Shown here: positions 56,368 through 64,000 of the stretch, one piece after another | How the letters are laid out: every line of letters starts with the position of its first letter | Numbering within the stretch: the first letter of the stretch is position 1 | From: Methylobacterium sp. Leaf99 | GTDB taxonomy: Bacteria; Pseudomonadota; Alphaproteobacteria; Rhizobiales; Beijerinckiaceae | DNA: 64,000 nucleotides | Direction: 5' to 3' | Assembly (NCBI RefSeq): GCF_001422375.1 | Contig: NZ_LMMU01000008.1 | Location: 302,978 to 366,977 of the forward strand | Notes under the pieces: generated by a model | Databases searched by the model: none | What the model was told of the DNA's origin: nothing | Seen by the model: the letters and a program-made list of their open reading frames with translations, nothing else | Translations under genes and position numbers: made by a program

Positions 56368-57680
56368 TGACCACCTTCTCCCCCCGCGAGATCGTCTCGG
56401 AACTCGACCGCTTCATCGTCGGCCAGCACGATGCGAAGCGCGCCGTCGCCATTGCGCTGCGCAACCGCTGGCGGCGGCAGCAACTGACCGGCCCCCTCCG
56501 CGAAGAGGTCGCGCCGAAGAACATCCTGATGATCGGCCCGACGGGATGCGGCAAGACCGAGATCGCCCGCCGCCTCGCCCGACTCGCGGGCGCGCCGTTT
56601 CTGAAGATCGAGGCGACGAAATTCACGGAGGTCGGCTATGTCGGCCGCGACGTCGAGCAGATCGTGCGCGACCTCGTGGAGGTCGGCATCGGCCTCAAGC
56701 GCGAAGAGAAGCGCCGGTCCGTTCAGGCCAAGGCCGAGGCGGCGGCGGAAAGCCGCATCCTCGACGCCCTGGTCGGTCCGACCTCCGGTCAGGCCACCCG
56801 CGACAGCTTCCGCAAGAAGCTGCGGGCGAGCGAACTCGACGACAAGGAGGTCGAGATCGAACTGAGCGCGGCTGCGCCCGGCGGCCTGCCCATGTTCGAG
56901 ATCCCCGGCATGCCCGGCGCCTCCATGGGCGCCGTCAATCTCGGCGACATGCTCGGCAAGGCGCTCGGCAATCAGAAGGGCAAGCCGCGCCGGATGACGG
57001 TGAAGGAGGCTTATGCCCCCCTGCTGGCGGAGGAATCCGACAAGCTGGTCGACACCGAATCCTTGACCCAGGAAGCCATCCGCGAGGTCGAGGACAACGG
57101 CATCATCTTCCTCGACGAGATCGACAAGATCTGCGCGAAGGAAGGCCGCTCCTCCGCCGACGTCTCCCGCGAGGGCGTGCAGCGCGACCTGCTGCCCCTC
57201 ATCGAGGGGACGACGGTGGCGACGAAGCACGGGCCGGTGAAGACCGACCACATCTTGTTCATCGCCAGCGGCGCCTTCCACGTCTCGAAGCCGTCCGACC
57301 TCCTGCCCGAGTTGCAGGGTCGCCTCCCGATCCGGGTCGAGTTGCAGCCGTTGACCGTCGAGGATTTCAAGCAGATCCTCACCACCACGGAAGCGAGCCT
57401 GCTGAAGCAGACCGTGGCGCTCATGCTGACAGAGGGCGTAACGCTGGAATTCAGCGATGACGCCGTCGATGCCTTGGCGAAGGTCGCCGTCGACGTGAAC
57501 AACTCCGTCGAGAACATCGGTGCCCGCCGGCTCCAGACGGTGCTGGAACGGGTCATCGACGAAATTTCGTTTACCGCCACCGACCGGTCCGGCGAGACCG
57601 TGCCCATCGACGCTGCCTATGTCCGCGCGCGGGTGGAGAGTCTGGCGGCCAACGCGGACCTGAGCCGATTCATCCTCTAA
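56367..57680 (+). CDS. hslU: ATP-dependent protease ATPase subunit HslU
   Basis: A 437-residue AAA+ unfoldase from the ATG at 56367 (a GTG one codon earlier is in frame). Walker A GPTGCGKT lies at residues 57-64, and Walker [12 protein letters not shown] near residue 245. The pore loop lies in [10 protein letters not shown] and the C-terminal ADLSRFIL tail docks onto HslV. The inserted I-domain lies between residues 110 and 225. It forms a hexamer that feeds substrates into HslV. Confidence 0.97.
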   Translation: MTTFSPREIVSELDRFIVGQHDAKRAVAIALRNRWRRQQLTGPLREEVAPKNILMIGPTGCGKTEIARRLARLAGAPFLKIEATKFTEVGYVGRDVEQIVRDLVEVGIGLKREEKRRSVQAKAEAAAESRILDALVGPTSGQATRDSFRKKLRASELDDKEVEIELSAAAPGGLPMFEIPGMPGASMGAVNLGDMLGKALGNQKGKPRRMTVKEAYAPLLAEESDKLVDTESLTQEAIREVEDNGIIFLDEIDKICAKEGRSSADVSREGVQRDLLPLIEGTTVATKHGPVKTDHILFIASGAFHVSKPSDLLPELQGRLPIRVELQPLTVEDFKQILTTTEASLLKQTVALMLTEGVTLEFSDDAVDALAKVAVDVNNSVENIGARRLQTVLERVIDEISFTATDRSGETVPIDAAYVRARVESLAANADLSRFIL

Positions 57681-57906
57681 CCCTTCTCTGTCCTCATGGT
57701 GGCCGGTTCGACGCGGAAATGTCGGTACCAACAAAAATAGAGCGTTTCCGTAGTCAGTAGATCATGGACAACGCTTCGAGAGGCAGCGGAATGGGGTGAG
57801 GGTCATCTGATAAAGCCGTAGAGTCTCAGGCTATGATCGGTATTATCTGATTCAAAATATTACGGTAATTGTACTGCGGGGTTGCGAGATTCGCCCCCTC
57901 GGCACT

Positions 57907-59418
57907 ATGAATGTCCCGGACGTCCGACCTTTGTCGGCCAATGGGGGTCTCGTCGTGTTGTGGATATTCCCAGTCTTTCTAATATTGCTCGGGTGTACGC
58001 TCGGGTGGACAGCAGCCGCCAAAGTCGAAGTGGATTCTAATGGTCCGAGTGCACCACTTGATCGGCAGGTTCTCAAGCTCCGTGGCGACCCTGCCCGGCC
58101 CGTCATCCTACAGGTGAAGATGGTCATGCCTGATGGAGTAGGTCCTTTTCCACTGGTAATTTTCAATCACGGCTCAGACGGAATTCCGGAAATACAATCG
58201 TTATACAACCACGATCAACACGCCGGAATTTACTACTTCTTATCGCGAGGGTATGCCGTCGCTTCACCGATGCTTCGAGGCTACGGAGGATCGGGCGGTC
58301 AGCAGAGCAGCCACTACGGTTGTCGCCTCGACGCCACGGCGCGTGACAATGCCAAGGATATTCTGGCGGTCGTCGATCAATTGCCGAAGGTCCCCAGAAT
58401 CGACACTCGCCGTATTATCGTGGCGGGCGCCAGCTACGGGGGATGGAACGCCTTGGCTGTCGGTGGCATGCGGGATTCGCGGGTCAAGGCTGTGGTCAAT
58501 TTCTACGGGGGCGTTCGTACCTCCATGTGCGAGGACGGTGATGCAGCCCTCAATCGCGGAGCGCGCATCTTCGGCAAGACTAGCCGGGTGCCGTCCCTGT
58601 GGCTTTACGGAGAGAACGACAGTCTTTTTCCCAGACCGCTATGGGAGGCCATGCATCGAGCCTATATCATCGGGGGTGGATTGGCCGAAATCCCTCTGCT
58701 CGGAACGTTTCAGAAGGATGCGCATGGTTTCCTTGGTGCTTCCTCCAGCTTGGATCTCTTCGCCGCCAAATTGGATGCTTTTCTCTCGCGAACCGGATTT
58801 TCGACTGAGACCGTCTATCCTGAGTATATTCCCCAATTACCACCGCCCCCTTCCCACTACGCGGCCATCGAAGATGTCGATGCGGTGCCTTTCCTGAATT
58901 CCGAGCAGCGGGAGGGATATCGCAAGTTTCTCAAGGCACCGCAGCCGCGGGCCTTCTTCATCGTAAGAACGAGCGGAACTTTGGCAACGGACAGCGGATA
59001 CGATCCGCTGGGGCGCGGTTACGCGCTTTGCAAGCAGAAAAAGCTGGCGTGCCGATTGTACGCAGTCAACGACGATGTCGTCTGGACCTATCCAAAGCCG
59101 CCTCCTCCGGCGACCCGGTTCGCGGCTTTCGAGGATGCGACTGCGATCCCCTATCTCGATGCCAAGGGTCGCGACGCCTACGACGCATACCGTCGAATGC
59201 CGCGTCCCAAGGCCTTCGTGATCGCCCCGAACGGTGTGTGGCGATACGCGTCCGGCGACATGGATGCCGTGGCGGCCGCCATGACGAGTTGCGCGACGGC
59301 GCATCCGGCCTGCAAACCATACGCGGTGGATGGACACGTCGTTTGGCCGGGAACATCCGCGACGATCCCCAAGGATCGTTTCATCCCTCCCACACCTGCC
59401 CGGGCCGCAACGCCGTGA
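57907..59418 (+). CDS. Alpha/beta hydrolase with C-terminal tandem repeats
   Basis: A 503-residue exported protein. After a hydrophobic N terminus (about residues 14-38) comes an alpha/beta hydrolase fold with nucleophile S176 (GASYGG), D238 (YGENDSLFP) and H273 (KDAHGF), of the dienelactone-hydrolase type. Residues 317-393 and 405-480 form two copies of a repeat of about 78 residues, each with an ED.DA.P(F/Y)L start, a PRAF or PKAF core, a cysteine pair (C375/C382, C462/C469) and an ending (L/P)YAV..(D/G).VVW. Base composition and codon use are richer in A/T than in the neighbours, suggesting transfer. Its last 38 bases overlap the convergent metallo-hydrolase gene. Confidence 0.85.
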   Translation: MNVPDVRPLSANGGLVVLWIFPVFLILLGCTLGWTAAAKVEVDSNGPSAPLDRQVLKLRGDPARPVILQVKMVMPDGVGPFPLVIFNHGSDGIPEIQSLYNHDQHAGIYYFLSRGYAVASPMLRGYGGSGGQQSSHYGCRLDATARDNAKDILAVVDQLPKVPRIDTRRIIVAGASYGGWNALAVGGMRDSRVKAVVNFYGGVRTSMCEDGDAALNRGARIFGKTSRVPSLWLYGENDSLFPRPLWEAMHRAYIIGGGLAEIPLLGTFQKDAHGFLGASSSLDLFAAKLDAFLSRTGFSTETVYPEYIPQLPPPPSHYAAIEDVDAVPFLNSEQREGYRKFLKAPQPRAFFIVRTSGTLATDSGYDPLGRGYALCKQKKLACRLYAVNDDVVWTYPKPPPPATRFAAFEDATAIPYLDAKGRDAYDAYRRMPRPKAFVIAPNGVWRYASGDMDAVAAAMTSCATAHPACKPYAVDGHVVWPGTSATIPKDRFIPPTPARAATP

Positions 59419-60454
59419 ACCGCTCGGGTGGAATGCTGTTATCGGCGCAGGCCGCGGCCAGGGCCTCTACCGGCTGCTCGATGCCCTCGTCGGTCAGCTG
59501 GAACGTGCCCCAATGGTGCCCGAGCATCTGATCGGCGCCGAGGAGCAGCCCGGCCGCCACGGCCTCGGCGGGGTCCATGTGCTGATCCCTCATGAACCAG
59601 CGCGGCTCGTAGGCGCCAATGGGCAGGGTGGCGAGGCGTGGCGGCCCGAACCGTGTCCTGGCGTCGCGAAAGATCCCGCCGCCGCGAAAGGCGGTGTCTC
59701 CGGAGTGGTAGTGGACGCCCACGGGGGTGGTCAGCACGAACGAGCACCACAGGGCCATGCGCTTGTCGTTCACGCCCCGGGCCGACCAGTGGTTGGCCGG
59801 CGTGAGATGCACCGTGACGCCGCCGCCGAGGTCGACGGATTCGCCCCAGTCGCGGGTCTCCACATGCATGGTGTCGTCGTAGGCGCGCAGGATCGCGTCG
59901 TTGCCGAGCGGCGCCAGGATCAGCGGCTGGTGCTCCTGCCACAGGCGCGCGACGGTGGGGCCGTCGAGGTGGTCGTAGTGGTTGTGCGTGATCAGCACCA
60001 CGTCGATGGGAGGCAGGTCGGCGTAGGCGATGCCCGGCGGGTTCACGCGCTTGGGGCCGGCGAAGCGCACCGGACTGGCGCGGCGGGCGTAGACCGGATC
60101 GACCAGGATGTTGCGCCCGGCGACCTGGAACAGGTAGCTCGCGTGGCCGATGAGGGTGACGCGCAGGCCGGAAGACCGCTCCGGCGGCCGGTCCTGGAAC
60201 GGGCTCGGACGGTGCTTCGGCCAGAGCGCGCGCACGGGTGCGTCGACACCGCGGCGCTTGCGCCAGCGGGCGATGTCCGAGAGCGTCTTGTCGGCGGGCT
60301 GGTCCGGTCCGTGAAAGCGCAGGCCGTCGAAATGATCGCTCTTCGGCCCCCGGTAGTACGGGTTGCGCCCGCGCTTGTGCGCGGCATAGCCGACGCCGCC
60401 GAGGGTCATCACCGTGGCGGCGCTGAGGGCCGTGATCAGGCTGTTGCGTTTCAT
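59381..60454 (-). CDS. Metallo-beta-lactamase-fold hydrolase (NAPE-PLD-like)
   Basis: The 357-residue protein starts at the ATG at 60454. An N-terminal hydrophobic segment (residues 7-22) may anchor or export it. The zinc motif THNHYDHLD (H157, H159, D161, H162) is complete, and GHASYLFQ, NHWSARG and HSGDTAF are segments shared with NAPE-phospholipase D and UlaG-like enzymes. It probably cleaves a phosphodiester or lipid. A Rieske oxygenase gene lies 58 bases upstream on the same strand. Confidence 0.88.
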   Translation of the reverse strand: MKRNSLITALSAATVMTLGGVGYAAHKRGRNPYYRGPKSDHFDGLRFHGPDQPADKTLSDIARWRKRRGVDAPVRALWPKHRPSPFQDRPPERSSGLRVTLIGHASYLFQVAGRNILVDPVYARRASPVRFAGPKRVNPPGIAYADLPPIDVVLITHNHYDHLDGPTVARLWQEHQPLILAPLGNDAILRAYDDTMHVETRDWGESVDLGGGVTVHLTPANHWSARGVNDKRMALWCSFVLTTPVGVHYHSGDTAFRGGGIFRDARTRFGPPRLATLPIGAYEPRWFMRDQHMDPAEAVAAGLLLGADQMLGHHWGTFQLTDEGIEQPVEALAAACADNSIPPERFTALRPGQVWEG

Positions 60455-60512
60455 GCACCGGAGATGGCCGCGGCCGGCGCGCAATCAAGCGGCCACGCTT
60501 CGACGCCGCGGC

Positions 60513-61604
60513 TCACGAGCGCCAGCGCAGTTCCTGGGGAGCGAGGGGATTGCGGAACGGCCGTCCGTCCCGCGCGGCGGCGAGCGCCTCGCGCTTGAGG
60601 CGAAAGTACCATTGCGACGGCAGGTCGCCCTGGCCGAACAGCACCATGGTGGGCTTGCGGTCGAGGCCCGCTTGCGCGTGCTGCAGCACCTGCTGGTCCT
60701 GGGTCAGGAACTGGCGCATGAGCACCCGGGCCACGGGCTTCAGCGGGTTCAGCACCGGCATGTTCCAGTAGAGCGCGTTGGTCAGCAGGGTACGGTCATG
60801 GCTGAGCGGGGTCGCGAAGGTGTAGTTCGCCACGCGCTTGGACCCTGCCACGATCCGTTCCAGGCGCACGCCGGGCAAGCGGAATTCGATCTCCACCGCC
60901 GGCGCACCGCCGAGCAACCGGTAGACCGGCGAACTCGTGGTGGTGGCGTGGCTCGTCATGGTGAAGCCGTGCGGCGTCGGCGTGAAGGTCTTCACCTTCT
61001 CGCGCAGTTCCTTCGAGGGGCGGAACCACCACGAATCGTGGACGAAGGCGACGTGGCCGGGATCGACGAGGCTGAGCGTCGTGAGGTCGAACGAGGCTTC
61101 GACCACGAGCTCGATGACGACGGAGCCGGCGGCCTCGAAGCCGAGTTCGGGCAGGGCCGGTACGTCGGAGCCCGTCGGCGGGCCGAGAGAGGGGTTGACC
61201 CAGGCAAAGCCCGCGCTCTCGCGGATCGGAAAGCGCTGCACCTGGATCTTCGAGAAATCGGCGGCGTCGGACGCTGACAGAGTCGGGACGTCGCGGCAGC
61301 GTCCGTCGGTGCCGAAGCGCCAGCCATGGAACGGACAGGTCAGGACGGTGCCGTCGAAGCGCCCCTTCGACAGGGCCATGCCGCGATGGGGGCAGCGGTC
61401 GCGGAGCGCGAACGGCGCGCCCGACGCTTCGCGCCCGAGAACCATCTGCTCGCCATTGAGTTCGACGGCCCGCAGGACGCCGGCCTTGAGGGACCCGGAG
61501 CGGCCGACGCAGTACCACGCATCGCCGAGTGGCTGGCGCATGGCGTCGGGATCGAGGGCGGCCTCGTCGGGGGACGGCCCCCGCACGGACGGACTGGCGG
61601 ACAT
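60513..61604 (-). CDS. Rieske-type aromatic ring-hydroxylating oxygenase alpha subunit
   Basis: The 363-residue enzyme has an N-terminal Rieske domain with C71 and H73 (RCPHRG) and C90 and H93 (CPFHGW), and a C-terminal catalytic domain with the metal site near DPGHVAFVHDSWW. The class is a mononuclear-iron oxygenase, similar in size to VanA and pheophorbide-oxygenase-like enzymes. No ferredoxin or reductase gene is nearby, so it needs shared electron carriers. The substrate is unknown. It probably forms an operon with the downstream metallo-hydrolase. Confidence 0.88.
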   Translation of the reverse strand: MSASPSVRGPSPDEAALDPDAMRQPLGDAWYCVGRSGSLKAGVLRAVELNGEQMVLGREASGAPFALRDRCPHRGMALSKGRFDGTVLTCPFHGWRFGTDGRCRDVPTLSASDAADFSKIQVQRFPIRESAGFAWVNPSLGPPTGSDVPALPELGFEAAGSVVIELVVEASFDLTTLSLVDPGHVAFVHDSWWFRPSKELREKVKTFTPTPHGFTMTSHATTTSSPVYRLLGGAPAVEIEFRLPGVRLERIVAGSKRVANYTFATPLSHDRTLLTNALYWNMPVLNPLKPVARVLMRQFLTQDQQVLQHAQAGLDRKPTMVLFGQGDLPSQWYFRLKREALAAARDGRPFRNPLAPQELRWRS

Positions 61605-61667
61605 GGACGGTTCCGGTCACGCCCCTGCGGGCGGGTGCCGCTGTCTTAGACCCGGCGTCCCGTCCTT

Positions 61668-61699
61668 GGCCAGGGCAGGCGGGGGCCAGGGCAGGCGGG
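61668..61699. repeat. Two-copy 16-base tandem repeat
   Basis: GGCCAGGGCAGGCGGG occurs twice without a gap, followed by a degraded partial copy. It lies in the gap upstream of the Rieske gene and of the tiny ORF at 61804. Confidence 0.8.
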
Positions 61700-61803
61700 C
61701 CTCAGGCAGGGGAGCGGCGGAAGGGCGCAACCGAGGGCCTTCCCAAATGCCGAGGCGCCACCTACTTTCGTGACAGTCGCAACGAACGAAAGGAGGTGAT
61801 CCA

Positions 61804-61875
61804 GTGTCTCATTGTCATCAGCCGCTCTCCCCGGCCACCCTGACCTGGACCGTCGCCTCCGGCGCTACCGTTTAA
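61804..61875 (+). CDS. 23-residue ORF with a full-length Shine-Dalgarno sequence
   Basis: A GTG at 61804 opens 23 codons ending in TAA: MSHCHQPLSPATLTWTVASG and three more residues. The bases just before it, GAAAGGAGGTGATCCAG, are a complete complement to the usual 3' end of alphaproteobacterial 16S rRNA, ending right at the start codon. A strong hairpin with a short T-run follows at 61929-61965. The peptide holds one cysteine between two histidines and no membrane helix. I do not recognise it. It could be a short functional peptide, a leader or a ribosome-binding RNA. The ORF is too short to judge by codon use. Confidence 0.5.
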   Translation: MSHCHQPLSPATLTWTVASGATV

Positions 61876-61928
61876 GCGCTCGGCGGGAAGATCAAGGGAA
61901 CGGCCGGACCCCAGCGGTTCGGCAATGG

Positions 61929-61965
61929 AAGGCCCGCCCCTCGAGGGGCGGGCCTTCGGCCTTTT
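61929..61965 (+). terminator. Terminator downstream of the 23-codon ORF
   Basis: A 12-bp perfect stem (AAGGCCCGCCCC with its complement) and a TCGA loop are followed by CGGCCTTTT. It lies between the tiny ORF and the convergent coiled-coil gene that ends at 61977, and could serve both strands, though the minus-strand T-run is shorter. Confidence 0.75.
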
Positions 61966-61976
61966 AGGGAGCCGCT

Positions 61977-62576
61977 TCAGCGGCGTTGGAACAGGGGTTG
62001 TGCCAGGGTCTCGGCCCGGGCCATCCAGAGATCGCGCTCGGACCGCATCTGGGCGAGCTGCTCGGATTCGGCCTCCATCTTGGCCCGCAGGTCGCGGATT
62101 TCGCGGGCGACGGTGCCGGTCAAAGCCTTGAGCTGGTCGCGCTCGGCACAGACGTCGTCGAGGACTCGCATCTCCGATTCGAGGTGGCCGCGCAGGCCGC
62201 GCAGTTCGTCCGCCAGGATGGCCTGGAGGCTGTCGTAGCGGTCGGTCTCGACCCGCAGCTTGGCCTTCAGCATCAGATTTTCGGCCATGAGATCCGACAG
62301 GTCTCCTTCGGCGTCGATCATGGGCGACGGCGTCGGAGCGCCCAAGGGTGCGACCACACGCGGCGTCCAAGCCGGCGTTTCGCCATGGGTCTCGGCGGGC
62401 GGCATCTCCGCCCGGGACTCCGGCAGATCGTAGGATGTGTCCGAGCGGGCTGCGGAGTCCTGTGCCGCATGCGCGGCCGTCGCCGCCTTCATCGCAGCGA
62501 GCCAGTCCCGCAGCGGACCCGGCTGAGGGCGGCCGGGCTGATCGTTGGGCGGGTACTGGCGGGCGGGTTCCGACAT
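61977..62576 (-). CDS. Hypothetical coiled-coil protein
   Basis: The 199-residue protein is read from the ATG at 62576 (MSEPARQYPP); an upstream in-frame start at 62612 is less likely. Residues 1-95 are Pro/Ala-rich and probably disordered; residues 100-190 form one long heptad coiled coil (LMAENLMLKAKLRVETDRYD and later EREQL-type turns). I do not recognise the family. Such proteins are often scaffolds or polar organisers. It is convergent with the 23-codon ORF and divergent from pgeF. Confidence 0.75.
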   Translation of the reverse strand: MSEPARQYPPNDQPGRPQPGPLRDWLAAMKAATAAHAAQDSAARSDTSYDLPESRAEMPPAETHGETPAWTPRVVAPLGAPTPSPMIDAEGDLSDLMAENLMLKAKLRVETDRYDSLQAILADELRGLRGHLESEMRVLDDVCAERDQLKALTGTVAREIRDLRAKMEAESEQLAQMRSERDLWMARAETLAQPLFQRR

Positions 62577-62725
62577 CGGACAGGTCCTCGGCTTTCGCGA
62601 GTATCCGACCAAAATATGCTTAAGGAAGTATGAAACTCCACAGCGAGACCGTTACCCGACGGACGGGGTGACGGTCGTCGGGCCGATGCCTTATCGATGC
62701 AGTCCCGTCGCCGGATTCCCCGATC

Positions 62726-63487
62726 ATGTTTCTCGAAGCAACCGAACTTTCGGCCCTGCCCGGCCTGCGCCACGCCTTCTTCACACGGGAGGGCGGAGTG
62801 TCCGAGGGCCTCTACGCGTCCCTCAACGGCGGACTCGGTTCGGCCGACATGCCGGCGCGGGTCGCGGAAAACCGTGACCGGATGTGCGCCGAACTCGGCG
62901 TGGAGAGTCTCGTCAGCCTGTATCAGGTCCATTCCGCGAAAGCCGTGGTGGTCGAGGCGCCCTTTCCCCCCGACGCACGCCCCCAGGCCGACGCCATGGT
63001 GACGCGGGTGCGGGGCCTCGCCCTCGGCATCGCCACGGCCGATTGCGGCCCGATCCTGTTCGCCGATGCGGAACACGGCGTCATCGGCGCCGCCCACGCC
63101 GGCTGGAAGGGCGCCCTGACGGGCGTGATCGACACGACCGTCGAGGCCATGGAGGGGCTCGGCGCACGGCGCTCGGCCATCGTGGCGGTGCTCGGGCCGA
63201 CGATCTCGCAGGGTGCCTACGAGGTCGGTCCCGACTTCATCGCGCGGTTCCTCTCGGAAGCGCCCGGCTGCGAAGGGTTTCTCGAGGCGGGTGCACGGCC
63301 CGGCCATGCCCAGTTCGACCTGCCGGGTTTCATCGCCGCCCGCCTCGCCCAAGCCGGCGTCACCCGCGCCCATAACCTGGGAGCCTGCACCTATGCCGAC
63401 CCGGATCGGTTCTACAGCTACCGCCGCGCGACCCATCGACACGAGGCCGATTACGGTCGTCTGATCTCGGCCATCGCGCTGGCGTGA
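62726..63487 (+). CDS. pgeF: Peptidoglycan editing factor (purine nucleosidase / laccase-fold)
   Basis: The 253-residue protein carries the zinc site of the YfiH/DUF152 family: H69 (YQVHSAK), C107 (TADCGPI) and H124 (AAHAGWKG). The remaining fold follows the known length and motifs (RSSIVAVLGP-like AIVAVLGPTISQGAYEVG). PgeF removes L-serine wrongly placed in UDP-MurNAc peptides; homologues also act as purine nucleoside phosphorylases. It appears to be monocistronic. Confidence 0.93.
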   Translation: MFLEATELSALPGLRHAFFTREGGVSEGLYASLNGGLGSADMPARVAENRDRMCAELGVESLVSLYQVHSAKAVVVEAPFPPDARPQADAMVTRVRGLALGIATADCGPILFADAEHGVIGAAHAGWKGALTGVIDTTVEAMEGLGARRSAIVAVLGPTISQGAYEVGPDFIARFLSEAPGCEGFLEAGARPGHAQFDLPGFIAARLAQAGVTRAHNLGACTYADPDRFYSYRRATHRHEADYGRLISAIALA

Positions 63488-63762
63488 TGGCGTCGGTCGT
63501 AGGCGCATCCGCATCCCGCGACATTCCGCCCAGTAAAAAATCGGAACAAAATTCCCATTCGGTTGAACCTTGGCCGTGGGGGCGCGTTGCCGTTTCGAGT
63601 TGCTCAAGGAGTGAGGCACGGACTGCCACAAAGGGGCCGCCTTCCCGGCCAGCGGCGTGTTCGTAAAGCCACAGCTTCTTTGGGGCGACTAGCCTAAAGA
63701 CGGGGAACTGCACCGGATGCCTCCAAAAGGAGCGGCGGGGCGCAATGGTAGAGGACCAGACT

Positions 63763-64000
63763 ATGAAATCCATTCTTCGGAGCGCAACTGCGCTGGCCGG
63801 CATCGTGATCGCCGGTTCTGCTTTCGCCGCCGACCTTCCGCGTCGCGCCGCCCCGCCGGTGTTCGTGCCGGTCCCCGTGTTCACCTGGACGGGCTTCTAC
63901 GCCGGTTTCAACGCCGGTTACGGCTTCGACGCCTCCAGCAACAACGCGCCCACCGTCATCGGCGTCAACGGCGCCAGCACCCTGGTCCGTCCGGGCACCA
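63763..64000 (+). CDS. Outer-membrane beta-barrel protein, Omp25/31-like (3' end outside window)
   Basis: Only the first 79 residues are visible. The start at 63763 follows GAGGA; an in-frame ATG at 63745 would add six residues. A signal peptide ends at AFAAD (residue 23), then a proline-rich lead and the barrel start [16 protein letters not shown], which is the Omp25/Omp31-type entry strand of Rhizobiales surface proteins. The 275 bases before it (63488-63762) contain no gene and should hold its promoter. Such proteins are abundant porin-like barrels of the outer membrane. Confidence 0.88.
   Translation, partial: MKSILRSATALAGIVIAGSAFAADLPRRAAPPVFVPVPVFTWTGFYAGFNAGYGFDASSNNAPTVIGVNGASTLVRPGT

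Noticed and set aside
61780..61810. Fragment of a 16S rRNA gene (antisense match to the 16S 3' end)
   Set aside because: The match is limited to about 17 bases and stops at the GTG; no further 16S helices can be found, so a Shine-Dalgarno role is simpler.
1..64000. CRISPR array, prophage, toxin-antitoxin pair, restriction system or defence island
   Set aside because: No regularly spaced repeats, phage structural genes, paired small toxin-like genes, methylase/endonuclease motifs or known defence domains were seen on either strand.

Overview
The window is high-GC alphaproteobacterial chromosome, most likely from Methylobacterium/Methylorubrum or a close Hyphomicrobiales relative. This rests on the gene set rather than on a search: a mesaconyl-CoA hydratase of the ethylmalonyl-CoA pathway, BluB, a DUF2794 protein, an SdhAF4-type (DUF1674) protein, an Omp25/31-like barrel, an Entner-Doudoroff edd-eda pair and several c-di-GMP and chemotaxis proteins. 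It reads as mostly core chromosome. I see no CRISPR array, prophage, intact insertion sequence or secondary-metabolite cluster.

Layout. 1-9280: a truncated sensor diguanylate cyclase, a cupredoxin, a membrane protein, a di-heme peroxidase, argC, a small DNA-binding-like protein and a double-domain glycosyltransferase. 9372-14447: an SLC13-type transporter, then sdhCDAB closed by a strong terminator. 14459-18874: a convergent two-gene RND efflux operon. 19194-22739: an L,D-transpeptidase, a TSUP exporter, mesaconyl-CoA hydratase and YggT. 22816-23810: a tRNA-Ala(CGC) with a clear promoter, followed by degraded DNA (an IS5-type transposase remnant and an internally deleted galactarate dehydratase). 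23842-28898: rsmB, the SdhAF4-like gene, a cupin, a second L,D-transpeptidase, bluB, a possible small RNA, DUF2794 and a BI-1 protein. 29115-36475: a YbbAP-like ABC system divergent from tesA-thpR, then edd-eda. 36591-41459: SulP, a diguanylate cyclase and an ABC exporter. 41552-45790: trmL, pspA-like, yiaA-like, hemF, a SUFU-domain gene and an SF1 helicase. 45908-51432: a hybrid histidine kinase translationally coupled to a TadG-like gene, divergent from two TadE-like genes. 51768-57680: an HD-GYP regulator, then hslV and hslU separated by a chemotaxis receptor and a membrane protein. 57907-64000: a lower-GC hydrolase, a metallo-beta-lactamase-fold enzyme, a Rieske oxygenase, a tiny ORF with a full-length Shine-Dalgarno sequence, a coiled-coil protein, pgeF and the start of an outer-membrane barrel.

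How genes may work together: SdhAF4 probably assists flavinylation of the SdhA encoded about 12 kb away. BluB supplies the lower ligand of B12, which the mutases of the ethylmalonyl-CoA pathway need. Two GGDEF proteins, an HD-GYP protein, a chemoreceptor and Tad-type genes point to surface and motility control.

No convincing new multi-gene system is visible. The most interesting items are the 23-codon ORF at 61804-61875 with its perfect extended ribosome-binding site and nearby terminator, the split hslV/hslU locus, a possible terminator-ended RNA upstream of bluB, the kinase/Tad locus with a long dyad between the divergent genes, and the garD relic beside tRNA-Ala. All identifications come from reading the sequence and from family knowledge; no database search was run.
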